DNA from: Cololabis saira
Lineage: Eukaryota; Chordata; Actinopteri; Beloniformes; Belonidae
NCBI RefSeq assembly: GCF_033807715.1
Contig: NC_084599.1
Location: 34,824,750-34,888,749, forward strand
DNA: 64,000 nucleotides
Direction: 5' to 3'
Part shown: in pieces, positions 11,931-23,531 of the stretch
Layout of the letters: each line of letters opens with the position of its first letter
How positions within the stretch are numbered: position 1 is the stretch's first letter
Notes under the pieces: generated by a model
The model's database searches: none
Told to the model about the DNA's origin: nothing
The model's input: the letters and a program-made list of their open reading frames with translations, nothing else
Translations under genes and position numbers: made by a program

Positions 11931-13631
11931 GTTTCCACACTGTAGTCAGAAGGTTAAACCAAAGCATCTTAATAATATGATCTGGATTCTCTGTACTATA
12001 TATGTCTGTTGATGTTTGTAATAGGAGGTTCATGAGTCATATGTATTTCACTATTCATTGTGAATTTCATAATATCAATTCAACTATATAGAACTTTTCA
12101 AACACAAGTGTAAACTACAGTACTTAGCCGAGCAAAGGCAAAACTTAAAAAGACACAAGCATTGTATTGAAACAATATCTAATTAATAAAAATAAGCAAT
12201 ACTTTGATGAACACTACAGGAGACAATTTAGAATTTAGAAAAATCATAATCCAGGTCTTCAAGATGAGCCTGAAACTTTCACCAGTGATAGTTTCCACAG
12301 CCTTCATGGAAAGATAGAACAAAAATAGACGTGGGCGTCTTTAGCATAACAAGGGAAAATAATTTCATGTTTGTTGATGGTACTGACCTCCCCAAAAAAA
12401 GCATTTTTAGAGTGATCAGATGTGGTCCCTACTCGGAACCCTGTTGAACACCGGATATATAACCTTTTATTTACATAAAGAAATTGGACTCAGATAAAAA
12501 TGACTTAAATCCGTCTAAAGTCTTAATTCAAATGTCAACTTCAAGTTTTATTAATAAGAATTTGAGGTCAATGGTGTTAAAATGATCAGAGAGATCTTTG
12601 AGGACCAGCTCAATTAGACTGAAAGTCTTCATACAAACCATTATCTGGCAAATGTGGAAAATAGTGGAGTCTAGTTTGGTGACATTAATTCAGCCAGACT
12701 GATGAGAAGAAACAGCGTAAATTAGGAGAGTAAATAAATAAATAAAAAGTAAATTTTCTCCCCAACGGACAAGTTCATAAAGTCACTGCTGCAAAGCGAA
12801 CGCTGAGGTAATTCTTTATTCAACAGAGCAACAACTCTTTCTCAACCGTAGTGTTGAGAAGGAACCCACGATTATTCTTGTCTTCTTCTATCAGCAGTGA
12901 AAAGTATGTAGTTCTAGCCCCACACAAGGGGATTTTATACAAAGGTATTACTTCTCGCAGAGGACCTGACCTCACAAATCTCAGCAATGTGCAGTAAATC
13001 TCCTCTAGTCAAACACGATAACCGCCAATCAAGTATCTTGTTCAGAAGTCTTGTCCTTTTTGTTACAGGTTTGGCACGAGATTGGCAGAGTGGAGAATTC
13101 CTCTTCAGCGCTATCTCAGGCGCCTGTTCATAATCTCTCGCAAGCTTTTAACTGATAAAGAACTTTACTTTTTTCCATGACTTGGAAGAAGTGACCGTGT
13201 CATTATTCACATTTAAACATGCTCTCGCCAATCCTGGCAGGGGATACGTATCACAAGCCAATCCTGGCCTGATACCAGCATGACCTAAGCCTGCAGAGGA
13301 CTTCCTGCAGAGCATGAGTGTGTATGTGAGAGACAGTCTTACTCTCACTTTCACTCTGTCTGAGTGACCCTAACCAGGGATTTCTGTCTGGCTCTAAACC
13401 AAAGGAATGAGCGTATGCGTGTCTTCACCGTACAGTACGTGTGAATGTGTGCATGCACAGTTGTGTCCATCTTCTGTTTCCTGTCTGTGTTTTATGGACT
13501 GACTGATAGTGTTCTTCTGAGTCTACCTTATCCATCAACTGTCATGTCAGTGAAACGGAGAAGAAGAACAGATAAGGAGAGGAAATCTTTCTGGAGTTTT
13601 TCTACCACACAAAAGGTAAAGGTAGTATCGC

Positions 13632-14291
13632 TAGGGATGGGTAGAGTAGCCAAAAATTATACTCAAGTAAAAGTACTGTTACTTCAGAATAATATGACTC
13701 GAGTAGAAGTAAAAAGTAGTCATCCAAATAATTACTTGAGTAAAAGTAAAAAAGAACCATTCAAACAGACAAAAGTACAAAATAATCATCATCAGGCAAA
13801 TTAAATCAATAAAATTAATTAAAATTAATAAAAATAACTTAAATTAAAATAATCTTAAAGTAAATTCAAGTACTTTAATAAATAATACAATAAATAAAAT
13901 AACAGAATAAAATAATAAATTAATAATTTCAAGCCTTTGTACTTTTTTTTTAACCAGAACTAGAACAAGCCCATGAACTCATAGAAAGTCTGTGTGTGTT
14001 TGAGTCTGTGTAAATGTGACAAAACATGCAAAAAACAAAACTTTTTCCCAAAGAATCACTCAGTGATGTCATGAGATTGACGCGTACGCGGATAAAAGGG
14101 ATAAAAGAAAAGTAACAGCTCAACGTAGCCTAATGTAGCAGAGTAAGAGTAACAGTTTCTTTTTCACAAATCTACTCAAGTAAAAGTAAAAATAATAGTG
14201 ATTCAAAACTACTCCTAAAAGTACAAAATTTCCCAAAACTTACTCAAGTAAATGTAATGGAGTAAATGTAACTCGTTACTACCCACCTCTG
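13632..14291. mobile_element. hAT-like element with near-perfect 8-bp TSD
   Basis: The ends TAGGGATGGGTAG and, inverted, CAGAGGTGGGTAG are paired with internal inverted repeats of ctcaagtaaaagta-type motifs. The flanks AGTATCGC and AGCATCGC differ at one base, as expected for an older 8-bp duplication. Confidence 0.7.
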
Positions 14292-14439
14292 AGCATCGCT
14301 CATAGCATCTCTCTGGCCTCTGGCATGAAATGAACACATGCAACTATCTGTTTTGTTCAGCGTCCCGTGACGACATATATGAAAAGTCATTGATGGGACA
14401 CAGAAACATCCTGGAGGAGTCATCATGAGTGTTGGTTAC

Positions 14440-14569
14440 CTTTATTGGAGATGTAGTGTTTGCTGGGTGTGGTGAAACCTCTGCTGCCGTGGCTGTTGAT
14501 GGCTGCCACCCTGAACTGGTACCAACGCTGAGGTCTCAGATCTGACAGAACCACATCCTCAGAGAGGGT
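14440..14569 (-). CDS. anos1: anos1 exon 6: second half of FN3 domain 1
   Basis: Residues 227-269 plus the first base of codon 270. It reads [20 protein letters not shown], then [19 protein letters not shown]. The L-x-P-x-x-x-Y-x-F-R-V-A-A-x-N pattern is the standard FN3 F- and G-strand signature, closing the domain begun in exon 5. The acceptor is gttttcag|ACCCTC and the donor AATAAAG|gtaacc. Phase runs 0 to 1. Confidence 0.95.
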
Positions 14570-14832
14570 CTGAAAACACAAACCATTACGATGCAACATC
14601 ACCGTTACAGAAAAAAACCCATTCCCTCAGCACCAACAGTGCGAGTTAAATACTGACCATCCATCACAAAGATCACAATTACTGTATAATCATTTTAAGA
14701 TAAGAATTTGAGCTGATTGATGAGTTGTTTGCTGGTTTGAAGTCCCCTGTGTAAAAATAGTAACATGCCTTTTTATATTATTATATAAATGCAACAGTTG
14801 TCTATCTCATGGTGCTGATTTTATCACAGTTA

Positions 14833-15831
14833 GGGCCAAATCCACAAAGAATAGATTGCGCCCGCAAATAGTGCTGTGAATTGCGCCGCATTTGCGCCCG
14901 CAATTTTTCTCGGCTGCAAGTTTTGCAGCTGAGTGCAATTTTCTCTTGTCTGAGTAAGTGAGCGGAGCTGTTTCCAGTGTTCTCCATATTTCAGCATACA
15001 GATTGGTCCATAATGAAAACTGCAGAGAGCACAACAGCCTCAACTTTCACGTATTTGTACTTATCTAGTATTTCGCATGTATGACATAAGCTAATGAAAT
15101 GTCAAATGTTAAGAGGCTGTGCGCATTTACGCACAAGGCACAGCACCGGTAACTTCATTAACACCGGATCGGGATCAGATCAGGATCTGACGGTAATTCA
15201 TGTTCTGTGTTTTGCTACACACACCTACAGGTCAGCTGTTAAACACACACATTCTAGATTTATATGTTTATATGGTGGAATTGTTTGTAATAAAGCAGCC
15301 CCTACTGTATGGATGAATCCTGAGCTACCTGTTATTTTTATTTTTAAATCCGAGATAAGTCCACAACCCCACTTGATCTGACTGTCTACAGTCATGTCTG
15401 ACTGTAGATTTCACCCTTAATATCATTCAGTATCACACAGGCTTGAATGATATTAAAGAGAGAGAGAAACAGAGACAGAGGGGGAGTGAGGAGTGAGTTT
15501 GCGCGCAGTTAATACACGCTTCCAAAAGACGGTATTTGCTCCACTATTTTTGCGTGTGGCAAATAGCGCTGGCCTTTGTGAATTAGACGGTTTTTGCAAT
15601 GAGGCTTATTTGCATAGAAAGGGGGCAATTTTGCGTCGAATGTATGAATATTACCTAATTTACATGCATGCAAATGACACAGGCGCACCATGACACTATT
15701 TGCTTGGCAGCGCAGTTTGTGGTGCAATTTGCCCTTTGCTGGTGCTTTGTGAATTAGACGCTCTCTTTTTGTCTCATTTGCACCAGTTTAGTGGCCGAAA
15801 AAACCGCGCAATCCTTTTGTGGATTTGGCCC
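14833..15831. mobile_element. Harbinger-like MITE with TTA duplication
   Basis: The terminal inverted repeats are GGGCCAAATCCACAAA at both ends. The 3-bp flank TTA on each side fits the TWA duplication of PIF/Harbinger elements. The roughly 1-kb interior is full of short TTTGCGC/GCGCAAA motifs in both orientations, plus a GA-rich stretch near 15460. No transposase is present. Confidence 0.65.
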
Positions 15832-15904
15832 TTAATGTACAGGGGGGACTTTAACTGACCCTATATAGTGTCTAATAGAAATATCTGCCACTAGAAGCAG
15901 AGCG

Positions 15905-16640
15905 ACAAGTCTCATCCATCCATCCATCCATTCATCCATCCATCCATCCATCCATCCATCCATCCATCCATCCATCCATCCATCCATCCATCCATCCACT
16001 TAATAAACTCCACTTATCTGGATTCGTTTGCAGGGACAGCAGACTAAGTGAACAGTTTCAAGACCTCTCTCTCTTCCTGGCCACCTGCTCGGAGATGTAA
16101 TCTCTCTAGTGTGTTCTGGGTCTCCCCTGGGACCTCTCCCCAGATGGGATGCCTGAACCGCCCCCCAGCGAGGTTACGAGGAGGCATCCTATCCTTAACT
16201 GGCTCCTTTTGATGTGGAGCCACCCGCTTCTATCCCTGATGTCATTCTGTCAGCCACTTTATGGCTTTAGGTGAGGGTTGGACTTTAGAGAGTCTTGCCT
16301 TTTGGCTCAGTCATCTCTTTACCACAACGTACCTGTGTGGAGTCTGCATTACTGTAGATGTCAGACCTACCTCCCTGACAATCACCCTCCTCCATTCTTC
16401 CTCCACAAATGGATATGAAGTCCAGAGTCTCCAGAGTCTCACCCTGGAGCCCAGCCTGGGGGAGGGGCCGGTTCAAGAGCACCTGGTGGCCAGACATTCA
16501 CCCTTGGGGCCCATTCAGGTCTTAACCCTAATGCATGACTACCTTTCTATGGGCCCACCAGTGACAGGAAAGGCCATGCCAGTCAGGTGCTGGTAGCGGC
16601 TGAAGGCGTAGGCCTCTGTGTTCTGACCCCACGGTCACAG
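15905..16640 (-). mobile_element. LINE 3' fragment (RTE/Rex-like) with (ATGG)n tail
   Basis: Body sequence at 16020-16230 (ggcagcagcctaag-like, gtgttctgggtctcccctgg, gaggaggcatcctatcc, ggctccttttgatgtggag) is typical of the terminal part of a common fish LINE. Reading on the minus strand it ends in a tetranucleotide ATGG array (15916-15997). It is 5'-truncated and diverged; the right boundary is uncertain. Confidence 0.5.
15916..15997. repeat. (CATC)n microsatellite
   Basis: About 20 units of catc with one interruption, interpreted as the expanded 3' tail of the adjacent minus-strand LINE. Confidence 0.9.
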
Positions 16641-16685
16641 AAACTGGATCTATTTTAATGTATTATATATTTGTATATATATATA

Positions 16686-17051
16686 CAGGACTGTCTCAGA
16701 AAATTAGAATATTCTGATAAAGTCCTTTATTTTCTGTAATGCAAAAATGTCATACATTCTGGATTCATTACAAATCAACTGAAATATTGCAAGCCTTTTA
16801 TTATTTTAATATTGCTGATCATGGCTAACAGCTTAAAAAAACTCAAATATCCTATCTCAAAACATTAGAATATTCTGGGAATCTTAATCTTAAACTGTAA
16901 ACCATAATGAGCAATATTAAAATAATAAAAGACTTGCAATATTTCAGTTGATTTGTAATGAATCCAGAATGTATGACATTTTTGTTTTTTTGATTGCATT
17001 ACAGAAAATAAAGAACTTTATCACAATATTCAAATTTTCTGAGACAGTCTT
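16686..17051. mobile_element. Tc1/mariner-type palindromic MITE (copy C)
   Basis: Starts after TA with CAGGACTGTCTCAGAAAATT. Its two long arms are the same as in the copies at 6903 and 11528. The right terminus is mutated (gacagtct). It is preceded by a short TA run. Confidence 0.8.
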
Positions 17052-17384
17052 TAAATAATTATGTGTACAATCATAGTAGTGTATTCTTGTGTAATTTTGG
17101 TAAAGTTTTGGATATATAGCCTATGTTAATATACATTGTAATTTTGGTAAAGTTCTGGATATATATGTTAATATACATTGTTGTAGTACTATAAAGTACT
17201 GTATTACTAGAATATGTTTTGTTTGTTTGTCAAATTTTGAATAGTAAACAAGGGTTTGGCGCCTAAAAGCTATGCTTCTGCCAAACCCTTTTCGTTCAGC
17301 CATAGTTTAATTTATTTTTTCTGTTTTGTTCATGTTTGTTCTTTTTTTATGATGTTGCTGCTGAACGAAATAAACAATCATTCA

Positions 17385-17456
17385 TTCATTCATTCATTCA
17401 TTCATTCATTCATTCATTCATTCATTCATTCATTCATTCATTCATTCATTCATTCA
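17385..17456. repeat. (ATTC)n microsatellite, probable LINE tail
   Basis: About 18 uninterrupted ATTC units immediately after gaacgaaataaacaatc. A short ATTC tail after a similar aataaac motif ends the LINE at 638-1133, so this is probably an expanded retroelement tail. Confidence 0.85.
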
Positions 17457-17459
17457 GTC

Positions 17460-17691
<232 letters not shown>

Positions 17692-18749
17692 TTTTCATTG
17701 AAATGTGTCCATCAGACTATGTCAGTTCTTTCAAGAGTACAAAACACGGCTGCAGCAATGCCACAGCAACACCTCTCTTAAAAGAGTGTATTATTCTTGA
17801 AGAAAGGGTTTTCTGAATAGCTGTTGCATCCATCTGTATTAGTCTGACCTTGGTGTACATATCTGATAGACTGGCAGCTAACAATTACACGTGGAGCAGA
17901 ATATCAGATGAAGTGAGATGAACACAGTAAGAATGGAATTCCATATGATAATAGTGAAATTGAATGATTTGCCCAAATTATGGTTGGAATTGCCAAAGAT
18001 TTATGTTTTGTCTCCCTGACAGTGCAAATGTAATCACTGCTGCTCATCCACATTCAATCACACACACACACTCACACACAGACACACACACACATGCACG
18101 AGCTGCCATCTATTTAAGTCCATAATGAGCATTCAGTCATTCAGAGTCAGCCGGTGGAACGACTGTGGCTGCCTGTGGTTCCCTTTTAAGCTCTGCTTGT
18201 TTACCTAACCTCACACAGGCACACACGCATGGACGTACGGAACACACACACACTCAGTCACACACACACACGCGCACGCATACGTAGGGTTTACCCTGGC
18301 AGAGAGTGAGACTGGCTGGGGTGGAGAGGTTTAGACAGCAAGGCAGCAGACTGATGAGGTGGAAACAGAGTCTAACATCCATCTCCATAGCTGAGAAGTT
18401 TCATCATCCAGAGCAGATTGAGTTATGAAGTAAAGATATGTTACAAACTTTGTGGCGCTGCTTCATCATTAAAGGCGCAGGGAACCATTTTTATAGCGTC
18501 CATAACTTTATTACTATCAATAATATGCTGTGCTGTTTTTTTTTTCATCTTTCTTAAATCAAAGAGCCTTCCTCTAACAACCCCAAGAAATAAAGATGAA
18601 TCAATATGGGAAGAATTATAATTAACTGCTCTGGAAGAATTAACATGCACAGAAATATCGAAGCAATGATTTATCCTGATCGTTACGACGTCAACATTTT
18701 TAAAACTTTAATAACGATATGGCGCGAGGCTGTCGCAGTGGTGGGTTAC

Positions 18750-18934
18750 CATGGCAACAGTAGCCCAAGGAGAGGCGTGGTCTTCACTGGGGTGAATGCC
18801 GATGTTCCAGCGGGACTGGAGGATGTAAATAACCGGCTCCATACTGACGTTGAACTTGGACACCCATGCCACCTTCACGTGCCCCTCCGAGTCCTCCGTG
18901 AAGCTCATCTCCCTGCGAGGCTTCAGAGGAACCC
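18750..18934 (-). CDS. anos1: anos1 exon 5: first half of FN3 domain 1
   Basis: Residues 165 (split Gly) to 226. It opens with [13 protein letters not shown] and includes [19 protein letters not shown] and [11 protein letters not shown], which are highly conserved anosmin FN3-1 strands. NVS is a potential N-glycosylation site. The acceptor is ttcttgcag|GGGTTC and the donor GTTGCCATG|gtaacc. It enters in phase 1 and leaves in phase 0, consistent with exons 4 and 6. This domain is the main heparan-sulfate and FGFR1-interacting region in characterised anosmins (established for mammals, inferred here). Confidence 0.95.
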
Positions 18935-18989
18935 CTGCAAGAAAGAGACCTTATTGAGATAAGAGATCTTATTGTCCGCACATTTGTAA

Positions 18990-19135
18990 AGTAAGTAAGT
19001 AAAGTTTATTTATATAGCACCTTTCGCAGACAACGGAATGTCACAAGGTGCTTCACAAAAAATAAAACAACATCAATAATAACACGAATAAAACACTACA
19101 ATAAAAATAGAAATACGATAAAAACAAGACAATAT
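18990..19135 (-). mobile_element. LINE 3'-tail fragment
   Basis: aagtaaagtttatttatata followed by gcacctttcgcagacaac and aaggtgcttcac is the inverse of a common fish LINE tail (ctatataaataaacttt...). Only the tail is present. Confidence 0.5.
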
Positions 19136-19248
19136 AGACAGTGGCGCAATAACCTAGTTTTTTTTCTTCTCCTCCTTCCCAAACAAGAGGACACGCCTGT
19201 CAATCAATGATGACAGCTCAGGTGATTCGTTGATTTAGAGTGGAGTTA

Positions 19249-19474
19249 CAGCTTAAGAAAACTCAAATATCCTGTCTCAAAAAATTTGAATATTCTGGGA
19301 ATCTTAATCTTAAACTGTAAGCCATAATCAGCAATATTAAAATAATAAAAGGCTTGCAATATTTCAGTTGATTTGTAATGAATCCAGAATGTATGACATT
19401 TTCGTTTTTTTTAATTGCATTACAGAAAATAAAGAACTTTATCTCAAGATTCTAATTTTCTGAGATAGTCCTGT
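19249..19474. mobile_element. Tc1-type MITE, right arm only
   Basis: Begins in the centre of the palindrome (cttaagaaaactcaaatatc) and runs to the terminus agatagtcctg, then TA. The left arm is missing. Confidence 0.8.
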
Positions 19475-20619
19475 ACATTATACCTGATATTATTGGCAGA
19501 TTTATTTTGTTGAGGACTTTAATGTTCTACAATGAGAATGGCTCTGAAAATGTGTAACTACCATAATAGGTTGAAATGGAAGAGGAATAGAAAACTGTCA
19601 AATGCCAAAACGAAAGTCTGACAATTCAATGAATGCTAACATGAGTTCTAGAATTCAATTATTATACATATGTGTAGATGTTGATGCAAAGCAATGTGAT
19701 ATTTACACATTTTGATCACATGCCATTCATAAAGGTTCTCCCAGTATGGCTCTGTGTCCCATCTTGGCCACCCCAGTAAAAATGTCCTGGATACGCCACT
19801 GAATATAGATACAACTCCTAGAATAAACGTTGAATTTGAACGTGTGACATTCACCAAGGAGCAGACAGCGGCGTTTGTGTAATGTAAGCATGAGTAAAAC
19901 TTATTTTACTGAAACATAGGTGATATAATGACAGCAGAAATGGATGATCATGATCATTCGCAGGCAGCCACTAGCGCTCTAAGGATTTTTATACATTTAT
20001 ATCTAGTAGTAAAGAAGCATATTGCAGCTAAATTAACATTTCTTGAATGTCCCTTTTGAGACTACTGAAAAAAATATGTATAACGAGGGTTGAAAATGTC
20101 AAAACTTATTGGGCCCTTCTCTTAACCAAGTGTTTGATTTGTTGGTTCTGAGCTACTGGAAAAACCCCAGTGGTGTGAAATTATTTTGATCTTATATTCA
20201 TAATTCTGGACCAGTGATATCTTATGCGGTCCTATAGTTCCCCCTCAACACTGTGTTACTTTCTAATCAATACTTTGACTGATGTTTGCACCACCAGGCA
20301 GAGTCAAGTACCACAGGATCAGAAGAAAAGTCATTAAAAAAGCTAAATTAAGCATAAAAATACCACTTATAACTTGTTTGTGTTGTAATATTGCACCAGT
20401 CAAACTCTAACCGCATCCTAACCCCGAGGAAAAGTACGAGGGAAAAAAAAAATCACTCGACACTTTTGATCAAAGCGAATCACAATTATGTTTAAAACCC
20501 ATAGTTACACGTTCCAGATGTCATGAAAAATTTATAGTAGATAGTGTTAATATTTGTACAGCCTCGGCCTTCCTTCTTCTTTGTAGTAAATGTCTGCACA
20601 CATTTGAACCGTTTATAGA

Positions 20620-21240
20620 CCACTCTCACTGGAATCTGACCACACTAATGAGCTGACAGACTGTTTTAATGCTAACTGTGTGCTCATATTAAACCATACT
20701 GCTCCCCGTAAAGTAAGATCCAAGACTGCAAGCCTTAGTAAAGGACAGCGGCGTGCAGATGGAAGAAATCTGGTCCTCAAGTACACTACATGATCATGAA
20801 GGATATTTTACTCCAGTATAACGAGGCAGTAAAGACTATAATAGCTCAATATCATTTAAATATTAGCATAACCCCAGACTTTATTGAAGGATGCTCATCA
20901 GCTGATGAACCTAATTGCTCCAAGTGATGACAGACTTCGTTGAGTCCGAGGTGAAACGGATCACAACACACCTTCAGGGAGTCTGAATAACTCACAAATG
21001 TCCCTCCGGGATCAGTGTTGAGCTGTACTTTCGTTTTATGTCATTTCTGAGTACTTGGGATCTAGTCCATGGTGTTTCTTTTCACCCCTACGCTGATGAC
21101 AGGCAGCTGTATTTATCCGTCAGAGTCTCTGGTCTTGGTATGCAGAGTCCACAACAACACTGCAATGAACTTTTTAATAACTGGATGCCTCAGAATTTTC
21201 TGCAGATCAGTTTCTACCATTATTATGTACTATTATTAAA
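20620..21240 (+). pseudogene. Decayed L2-like LINE, RT region with YADD motif
   Basis: Translated pieces in shifting frames include NELTDCFNANCVLILNH near 20648, a degenerate gtccctccgggatcagtgtt block (RT motif normally GVPQGSVLGP) near 21000, and HPYADDRQLYLSV near 21077-21120, the RT catalytic YADD box. Frameshifts and stops show it is dead. Confidence 0.65.
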
Positions 21241-21520
21241 CATTTATTGACCCAAGAAAATGTCGGTGATATCATGAATCTCTTTCCCAAGGGCTAACAT
21301 CAGTTAGTTCCAGTAAATGACTAAACACATCCTGCCATCTTTCTGGTGGAAACAAAATGTTAAATCCATTTCAAAAAACACGCAGTGTTTCGATTACGAC
21401 TTTAGTCTTGGCCGGGACCGGTGCAGTTATGCCGTTTCAGGCTAAAGACTGTTTCTTACGTGTGATCTTCTGCATCTCTTAAAGACACGGATATCTTTTT
21501 ATACTTTTAAATTGACCAAC

Positions 21521-22604
21521 GCCTCGACTACCATAACAATGGAGGACCAAAACTGACATAATTGTTCCCGCAAGCGGTTGCTCTGATGAACTCCCACAAA
21601 TAACAGTCTCAGAGTAACCAAACACGTGCAATAAAAATCATCTAGCACCTTCTTTAATAATCATGTCTGCCTGACTCTGCTGCACCTCTCACTTTTGTAT
21701 TTCTTTTGTATCATTTTTTTGTATTTTTTGTATAATTTGTCTTGTAAAATTGTAAATAGGTTATTTTTATTTTTATTCAGAACTGTCCTTTTCTCTACCT
21801 CAAACTGCTGCACCTTTAAATGTTTATTCTGTACATAGAAATACCACATTTGTTTATTGTTTATTGTTTATTTTATCTACCTAAAGAGCGAAATTACCGG
21901 AGTCAAATTCCTTGTTGGACAATGTTCGAACCTGGCCAATAAAAAAAAGCTGATTCTGATTCTGATTCTGATAATTAAAAATAAAAGCAGAAATATATAT
22001 TTTGGTTTTTCCTTTTTCTTGTACATGCATTTGTTTTTGTTTTTTTTACATTTCCTTGTCTCTTACTTTATTTAACCTTATGCATTTCTGCATTTTAACC
22101 GAATATTATGCCCTTTTATCAAGAATTGACACAATTTCCTGAGGTCCTTGTGAAATATCCGCAGCAGATATCTTTTTTGGCCCCTGTTTCGGGCAGAGTG
22201 AGGCGCTTCAACACTGTGAAATAGCCAAAAGTTATACTTGAGATACTGAGGAATAGCCGCCTGAGAAACTGCCTTTACCAAAGCCTCGACTACCATAACT
22301 ATGGAGGACCAAAACTGACATAATTAAAAATAAAAGCAGAAAAACATATTTTGGTTTTTCCTTTTTCTTGTACATGCATTTGTTTTAGTTTTTTTTACAT
22401 TTCCTATTCTCTTACTTTATTTTACCTTATGCATTTGCATTTTAACTGAATATTATGCCCTTTTATCAAGAACTGACACAATTTCCTGCAGATATCTTTT
22501 TTGGCCCCTGTTTCGGGCAGAGTGTTCAGAGTTCAACACTGTGAAACAGCCAAAAGTTATACTTGAGATACTTAGGAATAGCCGCCTGAGAAACTGCCTT
22601 TACC
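21521..22604. repeat. Tandem duplication ending at the exon 4 splice donor
   Basis: Unit 1 is 21521-22279 and unit 2 is 22283-22604. Both start gcctcgactaccataac and end ccgcctgagaaactgccttt plus acc. Without the 413-bp insertion in unit 1 they are 346 and 322 bp; unit 2 lacks about 24 bp. The right edge falls on the last base of exon 4. Confidence 0.9.
21564..21970 (+). mobile_element. Truncated retroelement with GATTCT tail, TSD ATAATT
   Basis: 407 bp ending aataaaaaaaagctgattct and then gattctgattctg repeats. It is flanked by ATAATT at 21558-21563 and 21971-21976. The tail and length fit the 3' end of a LINE. The uninterrupted target site is preserved in the neighbouring duplicate (22314-22340). 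Confidence 0.75.
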
Positions 22605-22811
22605 TTTATTTAAATTGGCTGGAGCCTGACAAGTGTGTCCGCAGCCGTTGAAGCAGCACTTCCTGGCGGAGGGGCAGTGCTGGTCTGACGAGCAGCTCTC
22701 CACGCAGGCGGCAGCGAATCCCGTGGCCCGCTGAGGCAGAGGGCAATCCCCCTGGCGGGACGACCTCAGCGAGGCCACAAAGTCCCGGCTTGTCACACAC
22801 TCCGTCTGCTT
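22604..22811 (-). CDS. anos1: anos1 exon 4: WAP four-disulfide core domain
   Basis: Encodes residues 96-164 plus the first base of codon 165. It holds a complete whey acidic protein (WAP) domain. The eight cysteines are at GDC, AAC, ESC, QHC, KCC (two), NGC and HTC, with the stretches GFAAACVESC and CCFNGCGHTCQ nearly as in known anosmins. In the family the WAP domain cooperates with the first FN3 domain in FGFR1 signalling. The acceptor is ctttgtcag|AAGCAG; the donor is AATAAAG|gtaaag, phase 1. The donor side is unusual: the intronic sequence from the last exon base outward is tandemly duplicated (21521-22604), so a decoy copy of this donor lies 325 bp into the intron. Confidence 0.95.
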
Positions 22812-23468
22812 CTGACAAAGAGAAAGAGAGGGAGAGAGAGGGGGTATTGTTATTGTTATCTTTACAACTGATGTGTAAGAACACACACACACACACACAT
22901 GAGGGCATGAAAGCACACAAGAGGGGGGAAAGTGTTTCCTTTGGTAAACTCCTACTGAGGGCTTGAAAGCTCCCTTCAAGATTATGTCTCAAAGGCCGTG
23001 TGAGAGTGTGTACATTTGTGTGTAGGGGGTGTTTCTGTGTCTGTACACATGGCTGCAGTTCAGTAAGATGTAAACACAAGCTTTAGCTAACAGCTCTGAA
23101 TTACACTGTGGTCCTAACCAGCCGGCAAGTCAGCCATCCAGACGGTAACATGCTTCAGCTATTGTGATGAAAAACTAATCTATCTGAAAACCGCAGCGAC
23201 TGGCTCTACAAATAATCATTTGGGGCCACACACACACACGCAAAATACACACGTACACATCGAAAAGCTCTCGAACGGTATTTGTGACACACATAAACAG
23301 ACTTTCAGAAAAACACACAGGAATGCTTGTTCACGTTCGCCGTTTGAGAACGTTTCCACGACGCCAACAACAGCAGGTTTTTCTAACGCAGGAGTGACAA
23401 TGCCACCTAGGCGGCTCTGACTTTCACAAACATACACACACACATGCACAACATGCCCTTTCTCTTAC
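22812..23468 (-). other. anos1: anos1 intron 3
   Basis: 657 bp. It has short CA microsatellites (near 22877 and 23229) and no recognised element. Confidence 0.85.
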
Positions 23469-23531
23469 CTCACATGACTTCAGAGAGGGCACCTTCTTGG
23501 TTTCCCACAGTTCCTTGCATGGCTGAAGGCA
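23469..23531 (-). CDS. anos1: anos1 exon 3 (63-nt small exon)
   Basis: Twenty-one codons, residues 75-95, starting CLQPCKELWETKK and ending SLKSCE. The spacing CxxxC...C and the KEgW-type core match the anosmin Cys-rich segment before the WAP domain. The acceptor is gtgtacag|TGCCTT and the donor TGTGAG|gtaaga. Phase is 0 on both sides. Exon 4 follows after a short intron of 657 bp, the smallest intron in the window. Confidence 0.92.

Larger units (their letters stand above)
7963..14439 (-). other. anos1: anos1 intron 6
   Basis: 6.5 kb. It contains two hAT-type elements with perfect 8-bp duplications (8231, 10097), an L2-like LINE 3' fragment split by a Tc1-type MITE (11002-11930), and a further hAT-like element (13632-14291). 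Sequence at 11930-13630 is AT-rich with nothing recognised. Confidence 0.8.
18935..22603 (-). other. anos1: anos1 intron 4
   Basis: 3.7 kb. It contains a LINE 3' tail (about 18990-19130), a partial Tc1-type MITE (19249-19474), a decayed L2-like LINE with a YADD motif (20620-21240), and a tandem duplication abutting the exon 4 donor (21521-22604) that includes a retroelement insertion. Confidence 0.8.

Noticed and set aside
21038..21250. YADD-containing frame as a possible host gene
   Set aside because: It is the reverse-transcriptase motif of a degenerate L2-like LINE with frameshifts on both sides.
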